Positions 25,459-34,868 of a DNA stretch of 64,000 bases are shown here, in pieces; the first letter of the stretch is position 1, and each line of letters starts with the position of its first letter. The translations under genes were made by a program, and so were the position numbers. This DNA comes from [Bacillus] selenitireducens MLS10 (GTDB lineage Bacteria; Bacillota; Bacilli; Bacillales; Salisediminibacteriaceae). The notes below the pieces were generated by a model. That model was not told where the DNA came from and did no database searches. It was given only the letters and a program-made list of their open reading frames with translations. Location: NCBI RefSeq assembly GCF_000093085.1, contig NC_014219.1, forward strand, positions 496,001 through 560,000, read 5' to 3'.

Positions 25459-28400
25459 ATGTTTGAAAAAATCATTGAACGATCCAAAATAACACTGATG
25501 TTTCTTCTCATTGCCGTTATTATCGGGGCCCTTACTCTTGTGACGCTGCCGCAGCGGGAAGTGCCGGAGTTTGCCTTTGATATCGGCAACATCTCCACCG
25601 TGTATCCGGGGGCAACACCGGAGGAAGTGGAGCAGCAGGTCACAATTCCCCTTGAAGATGCCGTTGAAAGTATTGAAGGCATCGATTCAAAATCAAGTGT
25701 CTCCACTTCCGGTTTTTCCAACATTACCGTCGAACTGGTCGATGGGGTGAATCAGACCGAGGTGTTCACGGACATCCAGCAGGCGATCAACGGAGCCCTC
25801 GGTGATCTGCCGGACGAGGCGCAGGACCCGGACTTCACGCAGGCGCAGACGATCGGTGCCCTTTCGAGCTATCACCTCCTCGCAGACAGCCGTGAAGATC
25901 TGTATGAAGTCCGTGACATTGTGCACGACTGGCAACGGGAGATTGAGCGGATGATGGATATCAACCGGACCGATGTCAAAGGTTTCCCCGATCAGCAGTT
26001 CCGCGTGAACATTGACTCAGAAGAGATGTTTGAACGTGGTCTGCAGTTCCCGGATGTCATCGATGCCATTGAATCCGAGCTGAATACGAGTCCGCTCGGA
26101 ATCGAAGAGCGAAACGGGGAGAACGTCCAGCTCTCGTTGACAACCCTCGATGAGCTCGATGACATTGCAGGTATTTTTGTCGCAAACGATTTCGAAGGGG
26201 ATGCCGTTTACCTCGAAGACATTGCCGAAGTGGGGCTCATGCACGAGACGCCGTCAGACCTGATTACGTATGAAGAGACACCTGCCCTGTCCTTTACCGT
26301 CTTCTCAGAAGGAGGCGTCAATATCCCGCAGATCCACGATCAGGTGGATGAGCGGATGATGGAGCTGAAAGAAGAGCTGCCTGATGAAGTGAGTCTTGAA
26401 CTCTTCTATACACAGAAGACGATCGTCGATGAGATCTTCGGGGATCTGTCCCTGTCCTTTTCCCTTGCCGTTCTTTCCGTCATTTTGGTGACGCTCCTCG
26501 GGCTGAATGTCAGCTCGGCGGTCATCGTCGCCCTTGCAATTCCGACTTCTGTCTTGATCGGTTTGATTCCATTGCCGTTCTTCCAGGTCGATCTCAATCA
26601 GATTTCGATTATCGGGATCATTATTGCCCTTGGGATTCTCGTCGATGACGGCATTGTCGTCGGGGACAATATCCGTAACAAATACAAAGCGGGCATGGCT
26701 CCGGTGGAAGGGGCACTGAAGGGGTCGAAAGAAGTCAGGACCTCCATTATTACGTCAACCTTGACCGTCGTGTTTACGTTCTTGCCGCTCGTCTTTATCC
26801 AGGGCGGAAACGGGGACTTTATCCGGGCGCTGCCGACGGTTCTGATCACGACGATCATTGCTTCAACGATCGTGGCGCTGACGCTCGTGCCGATCTTTCT
26901 GATCTGGCGTCAGAAAAAGCAGTACCGCGCGAAGAAAAAGCGTATTTCGCAGCGGGACGGCTTGCTCGGAAAACAGTTTGATAAACTGGCAGACTGGTAC
27001 AGTGATACCTTGTTGACCCGCGTTGTCCGTCATCCGTGGAAAGTATCGATTGTCGGCTTTGTGATTACGACCGCTTTCTACGGTCTGATTCCGTTTATCC
27101 CCGTCGAATTCTTCCCGAGTACGGACCGCGACGAGGTGACGCTTGATGTGCGGATGCCTGCGGGTACGACGATTGAGGAGACACAGTCGACTTTGAATGA
27201 GATCCGTGAGCGGATCCTTGAAGAGGACGAGCATGTCTATGAGACGGCTGTCTATGCCGGTGGCGGCCTGCCGCCCCTCTTTGGAGATGGGATCTCAAAC
27301 AGCGGGGAAGAAACGGGGAATCTGCTTCTCCGGGTGAATCGTGAAGAACAGTCCGCCAATGAAACCATCGACCGGTGGACCCCGATACTGCAGGAAGAGT
27401 TCGGCTTTGCCGAGCCGGAACTGACAACGATTGAAGCCGGTCCGCCTGTCGGTGCCCCGATTGCGATCACCCTTCAGGGGCCGGATGTCAATACACTGAT
27501 TGACTTGAGCAATGAGCTCCAGGAACGCGTCAATGAGATCCCGGAGAGCGGAACCGTTCGAGATGACATGGGGCCATTGAGACCGACCGTTGTGTACGAA
27601 CCGGTTCGTGAAGAACTCGAAGAAAACAGCATCCGTATGCGCGACATCAGTGAACAGATCAGTCTCAGAACAGACGGTCTGCCACTCTTGACGTTCCGCA
27701 CGGCAGAAGAGTCTGTCGGAATCCAGCTGCTCCTTGATGCCGTTGAAGACGGGGAAGGCGTGGATCTTTCGGAGATTGTGCTCCCGGCAGAGAACGGCGG
27801 TGGTGAAGATGGCGGTGCGCCGGAACTCATCGGTCTTGATGAACTGTTAACAGAAGCAGGCTCCGAAGAAATTCCGCAAATCATCCGTGATGACAGCACA
27901 CGCACCATCACGGTCAGGGTCTTCCCGTCATCCGAGGATGACAACGGCCTTGAAGATCAGATTGAGACGATTACAGAAGAGCTTCAGGCCGATGCAGGCA
28001 GTGACTATACCGTGAGTCTCGGCGGTGAAACCGAGGCAAGGACGGATTTCATTATTGAACTGTTTACGTTGTTTATTCTCGTCCTCTTCCTGATCTACAT
28101 CGTTATGGCGATTCAGTTCTATTCCCTGACGATGCCGCTGCTTGTGATGAGTACCGTTCACATTGCCGGGGCAGGGGCCGTCATTGGCCTGTTCCTGACT
28201 CAGACGGGACTTGGATTCATGGCGTTGATGGGCATCGTTTCCCTTGCCGGGATCGTTGTCCGGAACTCTATCGTCCTTCTCGAATTCATCAAGCAGAGAA
28301 GGGCTGAGGGAATGGGCATTAAAGAGTCTGTCATTGAGGCGGGACGCGTCCGGCTGAGACCGATTCTTCTGACGGCATTCACGGCCATCGGTGCCTTGAC

Positions 28401-28539
28401 ACCGGTTGCCCTCAGTGGCGATGTTCTCTTTGTCCCACTGGCGATTTCGATCATTTCCGGGCTGTTGTTCTCGGCGATGATTACCGTTATTATCGTACCG
28501 GCTGTCTACACAGCTTTCGCAACCAAGTTTGGCAAGTAA
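25459..28539 (+). CDS. RND-family efflux transporter (AcrB/SwrC-like)
   Basis: Proton-driven exporter of 1026 residues. The N-terminal helix is followed by the first porter domain (VYPGATPEEVEQQVTIPLEDAVESIEG), helices with the proton-relay pair in LGILVDDGIVVGDNI, a second porter domain that includes an acidic insert (GGGEDGGAPE) and the final helix bundle (FMALMGIVSLAGIVVRNSIVLLEF). In Bacillaceae such pumps (SwrC/YerP) work without a separate outer-membrane partner and export surfactants or lipophilic drugs. No membrane-fusion gene is adjacent. Probably repressed by the TetR gene upstream. Confidence 0.93.
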   Translation: MFEKIIERSKITLMFLLIAVIIGALTLVTLPQREVPEFAFDIGNISTVYPGATPEEVEQQVTIPLEDAVESIEGIDSKSSVSTSGFSNITVELVDGVNQTEVFTDIQQAINGALGDLPDEAQDPDFTQAQTIGALSSYHLLADSREDLYEVRDIVHDWQREIERMMDINRTDVKGFPDQQFRVNIDSEEMFERGLQFPDVIDAIESELNTSPLGIEERNGENVQLSLTTLDELDDIAGIFVANDFEGDAVYLEDIAEVGLMHETPSDLITYEETPALSFTVFSEGGVNIPQIHDQVDERMMELKEELPDEVSLELFYTQKTIVDEIFGDLSLSFSLAVLSVILVTLLGLNVSSAVIVALAIPTSVLIGLIPLPFFQVDLNQISIIGIIIALGILVDDGIVVGDNIRNKYKAGMAPVEGALKGSKEVRTSIITSTLTVVFTFLPLVFIQGGNGDFIRALPTVLITTIIASTIVALTLVPIFLIWRQKKQYRAKKKRISQRDGLLGKQFDKLADWYSDTLLTRVVRHPWKVSIVGFVITTAFYGLIPFIPVEFFPSTDRDEVTLDVRMPAGTTIEETQSTLNEIRERILEEDEHVYETAVYAGGGLPPLFGDGISNSGEETGNLLLRVNREEQSANETIDRWTPILQEEFGFAEPELTTIEAGPPVGAPIAITLQGPDVNTLIDLSNELQERVNEIPESGTVRDDMGPLRPTVVYEPVREELEENSIRMRDISEQISLRTDGLPLLTFRTAEESVGIQLLLDAVEDGEGVDLSEIVLPAENGGGEDGGAPELIGLDELLTEAGSEEIPQIIRDDSTRTITVRVFPSSEDDNGLEDQIETITEELQADAGSDYTVSLGGETEARTDFIIELFTLFILVLFLIYIVMAIQFYSLTMPLLVMSTVHIAGAGAVIGLFLTQTGLGFMALMGIVSLAGIVVRNSIVLLEFIKQRRAEGMGIKESVIEAGRVRLRPILLTAFTAIGALTPVALSGDVLFVPLAISIISGLLFSAMITVIIVPAVYTAFATKFGK

Positions 28540-28546
28540 GCTATCA

Positions 28547-28594
28547 AAACAGGCACCTGGCGATTGTATGCCGGGTGCCTGTTTCATTTTTGTA
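28547..28594. terminator. Bidirectional terminator between the RND and mgtE genes
   Basis: AAACAGGCACC / GGTGCCTGTTT stem with an internal GGC-GCC extension. Followed by CATTTTT on plus and by TTGATAG on minus. The stem sequence recurs at 31600-31638. Confidence 0.85.
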
Positions 28595-28609
28595 TGCATC
28601 TGTCTGCGG

Positions 28610-29974
28610 TCATAAATACTGAAGCAGGGAGGTGGCGAACGTGAAATAAATCATCAGACCGATAATGTCGTTCACAGTGGTTATGAAAGGACCGGATGCT
28701 ATGGCCGGATCGAGATTGAGCTTGTGAATGATCAGGGGCACGACCGTCCCGATTACGGTTGCGAGACTGAGCGAGAACAGAATGGAAACGGCAACGATGC
28801 CAGCCAGAAGAAACTCGCCAGGATAGATGACCGGCACAATCACAATCAGCGTCACGGCACACATCAGTCCGAGCATGACGCCCGTTCTGAATTCCCGGGC
28901 AATCATGTTCCTGACGCCTTTTTTCTCGACGGTGCCAAGGGCGAGTGAGCGGACGGCGACGGCAAGAGACTGTGTGCCGGTGTTACCGGCGGAGTCCATA
29001 ATTAGTGGAATGAATCCGGCAAGGAGGACGATCGCTTCAAGGGTCTCCTCGAACTGCCCGATAACGCCAGCCGTGATCATCCCAAAAAACATGAGAAGAA
29101 TGATCCACGGTGCGCGTTTTTTGGCGGCAGTCACAGGGGACAGCGAGACGTCGGTAGCTCCCCTGGAAGCGGCGAACTCACCGAGATCTTCCGTCTGTTC
29201 GGCTTCCATGACGTCGAGAATATCATCGACGGTAATGATACCGATCAGTTTGCGTTTTTCCGTGACAACAGGGATCGCGAGGAAGTCATATTTCTTAAAC
29301 AGATGGGCCACGTCCTCCTGATCGTCGAGAGCCTTTACAGAAATAAGCCTTGTACTCATCACATCCTGAACGAAGGCGTCGGGTTCGGCAACGATCAGAT
29401 CCCTAAGGGAGGCGACGCCCACAAGCTTATGTCGGTCATCAATGACATAGAGATAGTAGATTGTTTCGGCTTTCGGCCCTTCAACGCGAAGCATGGCAAT
29501 GACATCCGAAATCCGGTCCGTCGTCCTCAGACTGATGAACTCTTTGGTCATGATCGACCCCGCAGTTTCTTCTTCGTACGTCAGGAGTTCCTTAATGTTT
29601 CTCGAAAAAGCATCATCGGACTCTTCGAGGAGTCGCGATACTTTGTCCTGCCTTGTCTGCAGAAGAAAATCCGCTGCTTCATCCGAGGCCATGTGCCGGA
29701 TCACAGCCCGTGCATAGTCTTCCTCGAGCTCATGAATATAGCGGGTCTGATCAAGGACATCAAGCTCCTGAAAGACGAGAGCGAACGCTTGCGGCGGCAT
29801 GGTTTCATAAAGGAAACGACGTTCCTGTTCGCGAAGATGTACATACAGATCCATCTGATCCTGAGGATGAAGGGAGGTAACCACCTCTTTAAATCCCGCT
29901 TTGTCACGGTCCTGTATCATGGCCTTCAGTTCGTTCTCATAGATGGTTTGAATGTCGCTTCTGTTAAAAGACAA
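28610..29974 (-). CDS. mgtE: MgtE-type magnesium channel (downstream copy)
   Basis: Mg2+ channel of 454 residues: N-terminal superhelical domain (about 1-125), two CBS domains (about 130-250; MTKEFISLRTTDRISDVIAML, VMSTRLISVKALDDQEDVAHLF) and five helices (about 280-454) with the pore segment PLIMDSAGNTGTQSLAVAVRSLALG. The start is probably TTG at 29974, six bases after GAGGTGATC, a perfect match to 16S rRNA; GTG at 29983 lies inside that site. It lies 60 bases after the paralogue at 30035 and is probably co-transcribed from the M-box promoter. Confidence 0.94.
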   Translation of the reverse strand: MSFNRSDIQTIYENELKAMIQDRDKAGFKEVVTSLHPQDQMDLYVHLREQERRFLYETMPPQAFALVFQELDVLDQTRYIHELEEDYARAVIRHMASDEAADFLLQTRQDKVSRLLEESDDAFSRNIKELLTYEEETAGSIMTKEFISLRTTDRISDVIAMLRVEGPKAETIYYLYVIDDRHKLVGVASLRDLIVAEPDAFVQDVMSTRLISVKALDDQEDVAHLFKKYDFLAIPVVTEKRKLIGIITVDDILDVMEAEQTEDLGEFAASRGATDVSLSPVTAAKKRAPWIILLMFFGMITAGVIGQFEETLEAIVLLAGFIPLIMDSAGNTGTQSLAVAVRSLALGTVEKKGVRNMIAREFRTGVMLGLMCAVTLIVIVPVIYPGEFLLAGIVAVSILFSLSLATVIGTVVPLIIHKLNLDPAIASGPFITTVNDIIGLMIYFTFATSLLQYL

Positions 29975-30034
29975 ACTGATCACCTCAGTATGGGGATCGA
30001 TCCCCTGAATTCTGAAATCGTGCTGGTGCAGCAG

Positions 30035-31399
30035 TTACAGGTACGCCAATAGCGATGTCGCTACGGAAAAGTAGATGAGCAGACCGACGATGTCGTTGAT
30101 CGTCGTGATAAAAGGGCCGGAAGCAATGGCCGGATCGAGATTGAGTTTATGAATGAACATGGGGATCAGCGTTCCGATGATCGTCGCAAGCGTCAGAGAC
30201 AGGGTCAGTGACGTCCCGACGACGACGGCGAGCATGAAGTTCCCCGAATACATGATCGGAATGATGATGATCAGGACGACGGCACAGATGATCCCGAGTA
30301 AGAAACCGGTGCTCAGTTCCCGGAAGACGAGTTTGCCGAGTCCTTTTTTCTCTGATGTGCCAACGGCAATGGAACGGACGGCAACTGCGAGCGACTGGGT
30401 TCCGGCGTTCCCGGCGGACCCCATGATCATCGGGATGAAACCGGCGAGGAGCACGGCCGCTTCGAGGGTCTCTTCAAACTGACCGATGATGTTTGCCGAG
30501 ACCATCCCGATAAACATCAGCAGGATGATCCAGGGGGCCCGGAGTTTTGCCGCAGCGAAGGGGGTGATTTTCATATCGGTACTGCCCCTTGATGCTGCGA
30601 ATTCATCAAGGTCTTCGGACGCTTCTTCTTCAATGACATCGAGAATGTCGTCAAAGGTGATAATTCCGACGAGGAGGCCATCGTCCGTGATGACCGGGAC
30701 AGCGAGAAAGTCGTACTTCTGAAAGAGGCGGGCAACGTCTTCCTGATCGTCGGATGTCTTGACCGATAAAACGCGTGTGCTCATGACTTCTTCGACTTTC
30801 CGGTGAGCGTCAGCCGTAATCAGATCCCTTAAAGATACGACGCCAACGAGCTGATCTTTTTCATTCGCCACGTACAGATAGTAAATGGTCTCAGCATCAG
30901 GGCCCTCTTCCCGAAGAAGATTGATGACGTCTTCGATCCGGTCATTGGCATGAAGGCTGATAAATTCCTTCGTCATGATCCCGCCGGCGGTTTCCTCTTC
31001 ATAAGAAAGCAGTTCTTTAATATCCGCCTGGTCTTCTTTATCGAGCGTTTCAATGATTTTGTTTGATTCTGATTCGTCCATTTCACCGAGGAAGTCGGCG
31101 ATGTCATCATCGGACATGTTGTTGATGACGTCGCGGGCATAATCGGTGCTGAGTTCTTTCATATACAGTTTCTGCTGTTCGAACTCGAGCTCTTCAAAGA
31201 TCTCTGCGAATTCCTCCGGAGAGATAAAATGATAGAGAATTTTTCGCTGGTCTTTTCCAATGTTGATATAGATATCGAGCTGATCCATAATGTGCAGATC
31301 GAAAAACAGTTCCCTGAATGATTCGAGGTCTTCATCCTGCAGGGTTCTAACCACAGCAAGTTCATATTCTTCGCGGTTTTGTTCGGTTAGTTTCACCAT
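30035..31399 (-). CDS. mgtE: MgtE-type magnesium channel (upstream copy)
   Basis: Mg2+ channel of 454 residues with the same layout as the downstream copy: N domain (acidic, DDDIADFLGEMDESE), CBS pair (MTKEFISLHANDRIEDVINLL, VMSTRVLSVKTSDDQEDVARLF) and five helices with the pore motif PMIMGSAGNAGTQSLAVAVRSIAVG. The ATG follows AGGAGG at ten bases. The clear similarity along the whole length shows a tandem duplication that has since diverged. Expression is controlled by the M-box in its leader: high Mg2+ should favour termination. Confidence 0.95.
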   Translation of the reverse strand: MVKLTEQNREEYELAVVRTLQDEDLESFRELFFDLHIMDQLDIYINIGKDQRKILYHFISPEEFAEIFEELEFEQQKLYMKELSTDYARDVINNMSDDDIADFLGEMDESESNKIIETLDKEDQADIKELLSYEEETAGGIMTKEFISLHANDRIEDVINLLREEGPDAETIYYLYVANEKDQLVGVVSLRDLITADAHRKVEEVMSTRVLSVKTSDDQEDVARLFQKYDFLAVPVITDDGLLVGIITFDDILDVIEEEASEDLDEFAASRGSTDMKITPFAAAKLRAPWIILLMFIGMVSANIIGQFEETLEAAVLLAGFIPMIMGSAGNAGTQSLAVAVRSIAVGTSEKKGLGKLVFRELSTGFLLGIICAVVLIIIIPIMYSGNFMLAVVVGTSLTLSLTLATIIGTLIPMFIHKLNLDPAIASGPFITTINDIVGLLIYFSVATSLLAYL

Positions 31400-31599
31400 A
31401 ATCCAGCATCCTCCTCAATGATTCAGACGCGCCTCTTCGTGGAGCCGTGAGGCGGCCCGGTTTCTTCGTGATTTATGTGTTCCGGTTTGGGCACAGGGTC
31501 CATTCCCCCACAGCTCCTTTCTTTGACTGATCGTTTTATTCAAATTCCCGTTCGCGTTCAGATGAAACCCGGATGCGGCTTGGCGGCCGATCTAAACAG

Positions 31600-31638
31600 A
31601 AACAGGCACCTGTATCCGTTGAATGGAGGTGCCTGTTT
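31600..31638 (-). terminator. Terminator in the mgtE leader
   Basis: AAACAGGCACCT / AGGTGCCTGTTT stem with CTGTTTAG after it on the minus strand. It sits between the M-box aptamer and the mgtE start, so it is the likely expression platform. Confidence 0.7.
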
Positions 31639-31680
31639 GCATGAAAAAAAGATGGCGGATCAAGCTCGCGCCGTTTTTTT

Positions 31681-31840
31681 CCTCCATTCGTTGAGCTTTA
31701 GCACTGCAGGGCATAGAGCGGCGCTCAGCTGCGTTAAAAACCACCTTATGTCGATGGTTCCTGTTCAACCCATTGGCGTCTTTGGACGTTGTTGGGCATC
31801 AGCATGTCTCCACTGCAGGAGCCTCACCTAACGAGGGATT
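31681..31840 (-). ncRNA. M-box (ykoK) magnesium riboswitch
   Basis: The minus strand has the conserved M-box text in order: CGTTAGGTGAGGCTCCT, ACATGCTGATGCCCAACAAC, GTCCAAAGACGCCAATGGGT, TGAACAGGAACCATCGACAT, AAGGTGGTTTTTAA and GCTAAAGCTCAACGAATGG. This is a textbook Mg2+-sensing leader upstream of mgtE. About 280 bases of leader separate it from the gene; apart from the terminator I see nothing else in them. Confidence 0.95.
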
Positions 31841-31860
31841 CAAATGTGTATAACAGCTGA

Positions 31861-31890
31861 AGTATATCGGGGAAACAACGGTCGTGTCAA
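31861..31890 (-). promoter_or_regulatory. Sigma-A promoter of the mgtE operon
   Basis: On the minus strand TTGACA (31890-31885) and TATACT (31866-31861) are separated by 18 bases, just upstream of the M-box. Confidence 0.7.
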
Positions 31891-32013
31891 CAGCCTGTAC
31901 AGCAGTGATACAACTCTTTTTCGAAAGACTGGCAATCTGTGCTATACTGAAAAAACAAGGTTCGGTCAGCTGGGCATGCAGTGAAAAAGACAGTACGAAT
32001 CAGGGGGGACACA

Positions 32014-32784
32014 ATGACAAACTTACAGGAACTGAAAAATAAAGTGTTGGAAAAAACACAGCTCGTTTTTATCATCAGTGATCCGGATCTTCCGGATAAT
32101 CCGATTATCTATGCGAATCGCGGATTCATGGAATTAACCGGTTACAGTACAGATGAAGTCATCGGCTATAACTGCCGTTTTTTACAGGGAGACGATACTT
32201 CTCCGCAGACAGTTTCGATTCTTCGTGAAGCGATCCGGCTTATGGAACCGGTATCGGTTGAGATACTGAACTATAAGAAAAGCGGGGAACCGTTCTGGAA
32301 TCTTCTGCACATTGATCCGATTTATCTTGAAGAGGAAGATAAATATTACTTTGTGGGGATTCAAAAAGACATTACGGAGATCAAGCAGGCTGAACAGAAG
32401 ATTGCAAGTTATCATAAGGAAATTGAACGTCTGTCGACGCCGATTGTTCCGATCAAAGAGGGGATCTCCGTACTACCGCTGATCGGCAGTATCGATGAGG
32501 AGAGACTGAATGCCATTATCGAACGGACACTGCCTGCACTCGAAGCCGATGAAGTGGAGATTCTGATTCTGGATCTGTCCGGCTTCTCGCAGCTTGATCA
32601 GGAAGCGACAGTGGGGATCTTTCAGCTGAATGATCTGATGAAACTCAAAGGTGTGGAACTTATTCTGACGGGTATTACACCGAAGATTGCCATGCGCACA
32701 AGAGGTCTTGGGATGGACCTGTCGGGACTGAAGACCTTTGCCTCTGTCAAACAGGCGATTGAACAGATTGAAAAACGGATGTGA
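32014..32784 (+). CDS. ytvA: Blue-light photoreceptor, LOV-STAS (YtvA-like)
   Basis: Cytosolic flavin photoreceptor of 256 residues (B. subtilis YtvA has 261). The LOV domain (about 8-125) has the canonical GYNCRFLQG with photoactive Cys54, plus NYKKSGEPFWNLLHIDPI and FVGIQKDIT. A linker helix (AEQKIASYHKEIERL) leads to a STAS domain (about 145-256; ILDLSGFSQLDQEATVGIFQL). In B. subtilis YtvA feeds light signals into the stressosome and SigB. ATG with GGGGGG eight bases upstream; an earlier in-frame GTG adds 11 unrelated residues. Single-gene unit. Confidence 0.94.
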   Translation: MTNLQELKNKVLEKTQLVFIISDPDLPDNPIIYANRGFMELTGYSTDEVIGYNCRFLQGDDTSPQTVSILREAIRLMEPVSVEILNYKKSGEPFWNLLHIDPIYLEEEDKYYFVGIQKDITEIKQAEQKIASYHKEIERLSTPIVPIKEGISVLPLIGSIDEERLNAIIERTLPALEADEVEILILDLSGFSQLDQEATVGIFQLNDLMKLKGVELILTGITPKIAMRTRGLGMDLSGLKTFASVKQAIEQIEKRM

Positions 32785-32831
32785 AGACGGAAAACGCGTC
32801 ACCGTGAACCTGATTGTTCATCTGCATTCGA

Positions 32832-32868
32832 CAACCGCCGCCCCTTCTGAAGGGGTGGCGGTTGCTTT
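32832..32868 (+). terminator. Terminator of the ytvA-like gene
   Basis: CAACCGCC-CCCCTT / AAGGGG-GGCGGTTG hairpin followed by CTTTTA. Confidence 0.85.
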
Positions 32869-32919
32869 TATGGGGAAGAACGTTTAAACTGTCTGAAGAA
32901 TACTTAGGGGGCTAATAGT

Positions 32920-33366
32920 ATGGATGACGAAATAAAACAGCTGGCGGGGTATCACATTACCCTGACGGCTCATCTTTTGCAGAACGAACACAACAGGGCG
33001 CTCGGCGATTTGGATGTTACGCCGGCACAGTCGAAGGCCCTCTACCTCTTAAACCGCTTCGGCAGCCAATCCCAGACAGAGCTCCAGGACAGGATGTATA
33101 TTAAAGGATCCACGATGAACGGCATCATTGACTCGCTTCAAAAAAAACACCTCATTCATAAAGAGGATTCGAAAACGGACAGGCGGGTTAAAGTGATTTG
33201 GCTGACAGAGGAAGGTGAACGTCTTGAACGGGAGATCTGGGAGATGCTTGGAGCCCTCGAGGCGCGTTTGATGGCGGGGATCAGCCCGAAACGGAAACAA
33301 GAGCTGATCCGCACCATTGAGCAGCTTCAGGACAATCTCAAAACGAACCATGCAGACATTGGTTGA
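32920..33366 (+). CDS. MarR-family transcriptional regulator
   Basis: A 148-residue repressor with winged helix (LNRFGSQSQTELQDRMYIKGSTMNGIIDSLQKKHLIHKE and the wing DSKTDRRVKVIWLTEEG). It precedes a MATE exporter by 14 bases, so it is very likely the operon's own regulator, released by a substrate of the pump. GGGGGCT precedes the ATG. Confidence 0.92.
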   Translation: MDDEIKQLAGYHITLTAHLLQNEHNRALGDLDVTPAQSKALYLLNRFGSQSQTELQDRMYIKGSTMNGIIDSLQKKHLIHKEDSKTDRRVKVIWLTEEGERLEREIWEMLGALEARLMAGISPKRKQELIRTIEQLQDNLKTNHADIG

Positions 33367-33380
33367 AAGGACGAAGCGTT

Positions 33381-34799
33381 ATGAACAGACAAAAAGAACA
33401 AAGCAGGCAGCTCGGTGAAGAATCGGTTCCGAAGCTTCTATTGCGTTTATCAATTCCAGCCGTTATCGGTATGCTTGTGATGTCTCTATACAACGTCGTG
33501 GATACGATATTTATTTCGTATTTTGTCGGAGTGGACGGCGTGGCCGGGGTCACATTTGCCTTTCCTTTGATGATCATCATGATGGCAGTGGCCGCAGCAC
33601 TTGGTATTGGCGGGGCATCGGTTATTTCGAGACGGCTTGGTGAAGGCAGGGAGAAAGAGGCGAATCTCGTTTTCGGTAACATATTGAGCCTGGTGCTCAT
33701 TACGGGGGTTATCGGCGTGATCGCCGCCTTCACGGTTCTCGAACCGACGCTCAGGCTGTTTGGTGCGACCGAGGGGATCATGGGCCATGCTCTGGACTAT
33801 ATCTTCCCGATCACACTCGCGACGGTCTTTTTCACCTACGGGTTTGCGACGAACTCGATTATCCGGGCTGAGGGGAATGCAAGGTTTGCGATGATGACGA
33901 TGATCATCCCGTCGGTGCTGAATATTCTCCTCGATCCGGTATTTATCATCTGGCTTGATATGGGGGTACAGGGCGCAGCCATTGCGACAGTGATTTCGCA
34001 GGCCGTTACCGCGGCTGTTACGCTGGGGTATTTCCTGAGAGGGCACAGTTCCCTCGTTATGACGAAGGCCTACATGACCCTGCAGTTTAAGACAGTGAAA
34101 GAAATTTTCGTCATCGGGATGCCGGGGTTTGCCAGGCAGGTCGCCGGAAGTGTCATGATGGTGGCGATCAACGCGATGCTGATTCGCTACGGCGGCGATT
34201 TTTATGTCGGTGTATTCGGGATAGTCCAGCGGGTCTCCATGTTCGCATTGATGCCGATGATGGGGATCTTGCAGGGGATGCAGCCGATTATCGGCTATAA
34301 TTACGGGGCGCGGCAGATGGTCCGGTTCCGCGAGACGATCAAACTCGGCCTGAAAGTCGTCACGATCTTCTCTGCCGGTGTATTTGTGGTCATGATGCTG
34401 TTGCCGGAGTGGCTCATGCAAATCTTCTCGCAAGATCCGGCGGTGATTGCCACAGGCAGCGAAGGGATGCGGATCGTTTTTGCCATGGCGATTCTGATCG
34501 GAGCCCAGGTTGTCAGCGGTGGTATTTATCAGGCAATCGGCCATGCAAGGCCGGCACTGATTCTTTCCCTTGCGAGGCAGGTCCTGTTTTTGATTCCGCT
34601 GGTGCTCATTCTCCCGCCTTTTATTGGTGTAACCGGGGTATGGCTCGCCTTCCCGATTGCTGATATCCTTGCCTTTGCCCTTTCAGCCTATTTGCTGTAT
34701 AAAGACCGTCAACTGTTCTTTTACGGTGATCCGCCGGGAGGGACAAACGAGCAGCCGGGTAAGGTGCAAAAGCAGGTGACAGAAGAGTATCAGACGTAA
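33381..34799 (+). CDS. MATE-family multidrug efflux protein (MepA-like)
   Basis: Cation-coupled drug exporter of 472 residues with 12 helices. Signature: LLLRLSIPAVIGMLVMSLYNVVDTIFISYFVG, the repeat half starting EIFVIGMPGFARQVAGSVMM, and PIIGYNYGARQ. The C-terminus is a polar tail of about 25 residues. ATG follows GAAAGGACG. Together with the MarR gene it resembles the MepR-MepA arrangement of Staphylococcus. Confidence 0.92.
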   Translation: MNRQKEQSRQLGEESVPKLLLRLSIPAVIGMLVMSLYNVVDTIFISYFVGVDGVAGVTFAFPLMIIMMAVAAALGIGGASVISRRLGEGREKEANLVFGNILSLVLITGVIGVIAAFTVLEPTLRLFGATEGIMGHALDYIFPITLATVFFTYGFATNSIIRAEGNARFAMMTMIIPSVLNILLDPVFIIWLDMGVQGAAIATVISQAVTAAVTLGYFLRGHSSLVMTKAYMTLQFKTVKEIFVIGMPGFARQVAGSVMMVAINAMLIRYGGDFYVGVFGIVQRVSMFALMPMMGILQGMQPIIGYNYGARQMVRFRETIKLGLKVVTIFSAGVFVVMMLLPEWLMQIFSQDPAVIATGSEGMRIVFAMAILIGAQVVSGGIYQAIGHARPALILSLARQVLFLIPLVLILPPFIGVTGVWLAFPIADILAFALSAYLLYKDRQLFFYGDPPGGTNEQPGKVQKQVTEEYQT

Positions 34800-34820
34800 C
34801 CGTATAGCCAATGACAAATG

Positions 34821-34861
34821 AAAACGCACTGCCCATCAGATGTGACGGGCGGTGCGTTTTT
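34821..34861. terminator. Bidirectional terminator
   Basis: AAAACGCACTGCCC / GGGCGGTGCGTTTT between the convergent MATE and methyltransferase genes. Confidence 0.9.
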
Positions 34862-34868
34862 GTATCGG

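Noticed and set aside
33486-34544. Long antisense frame opposite the MATE gene
   Set aside because: The His/Arg/Asp-rich composition is typical of the complement of a membrane-protein gene with this codon use. The MATE frame is clearly the real one.
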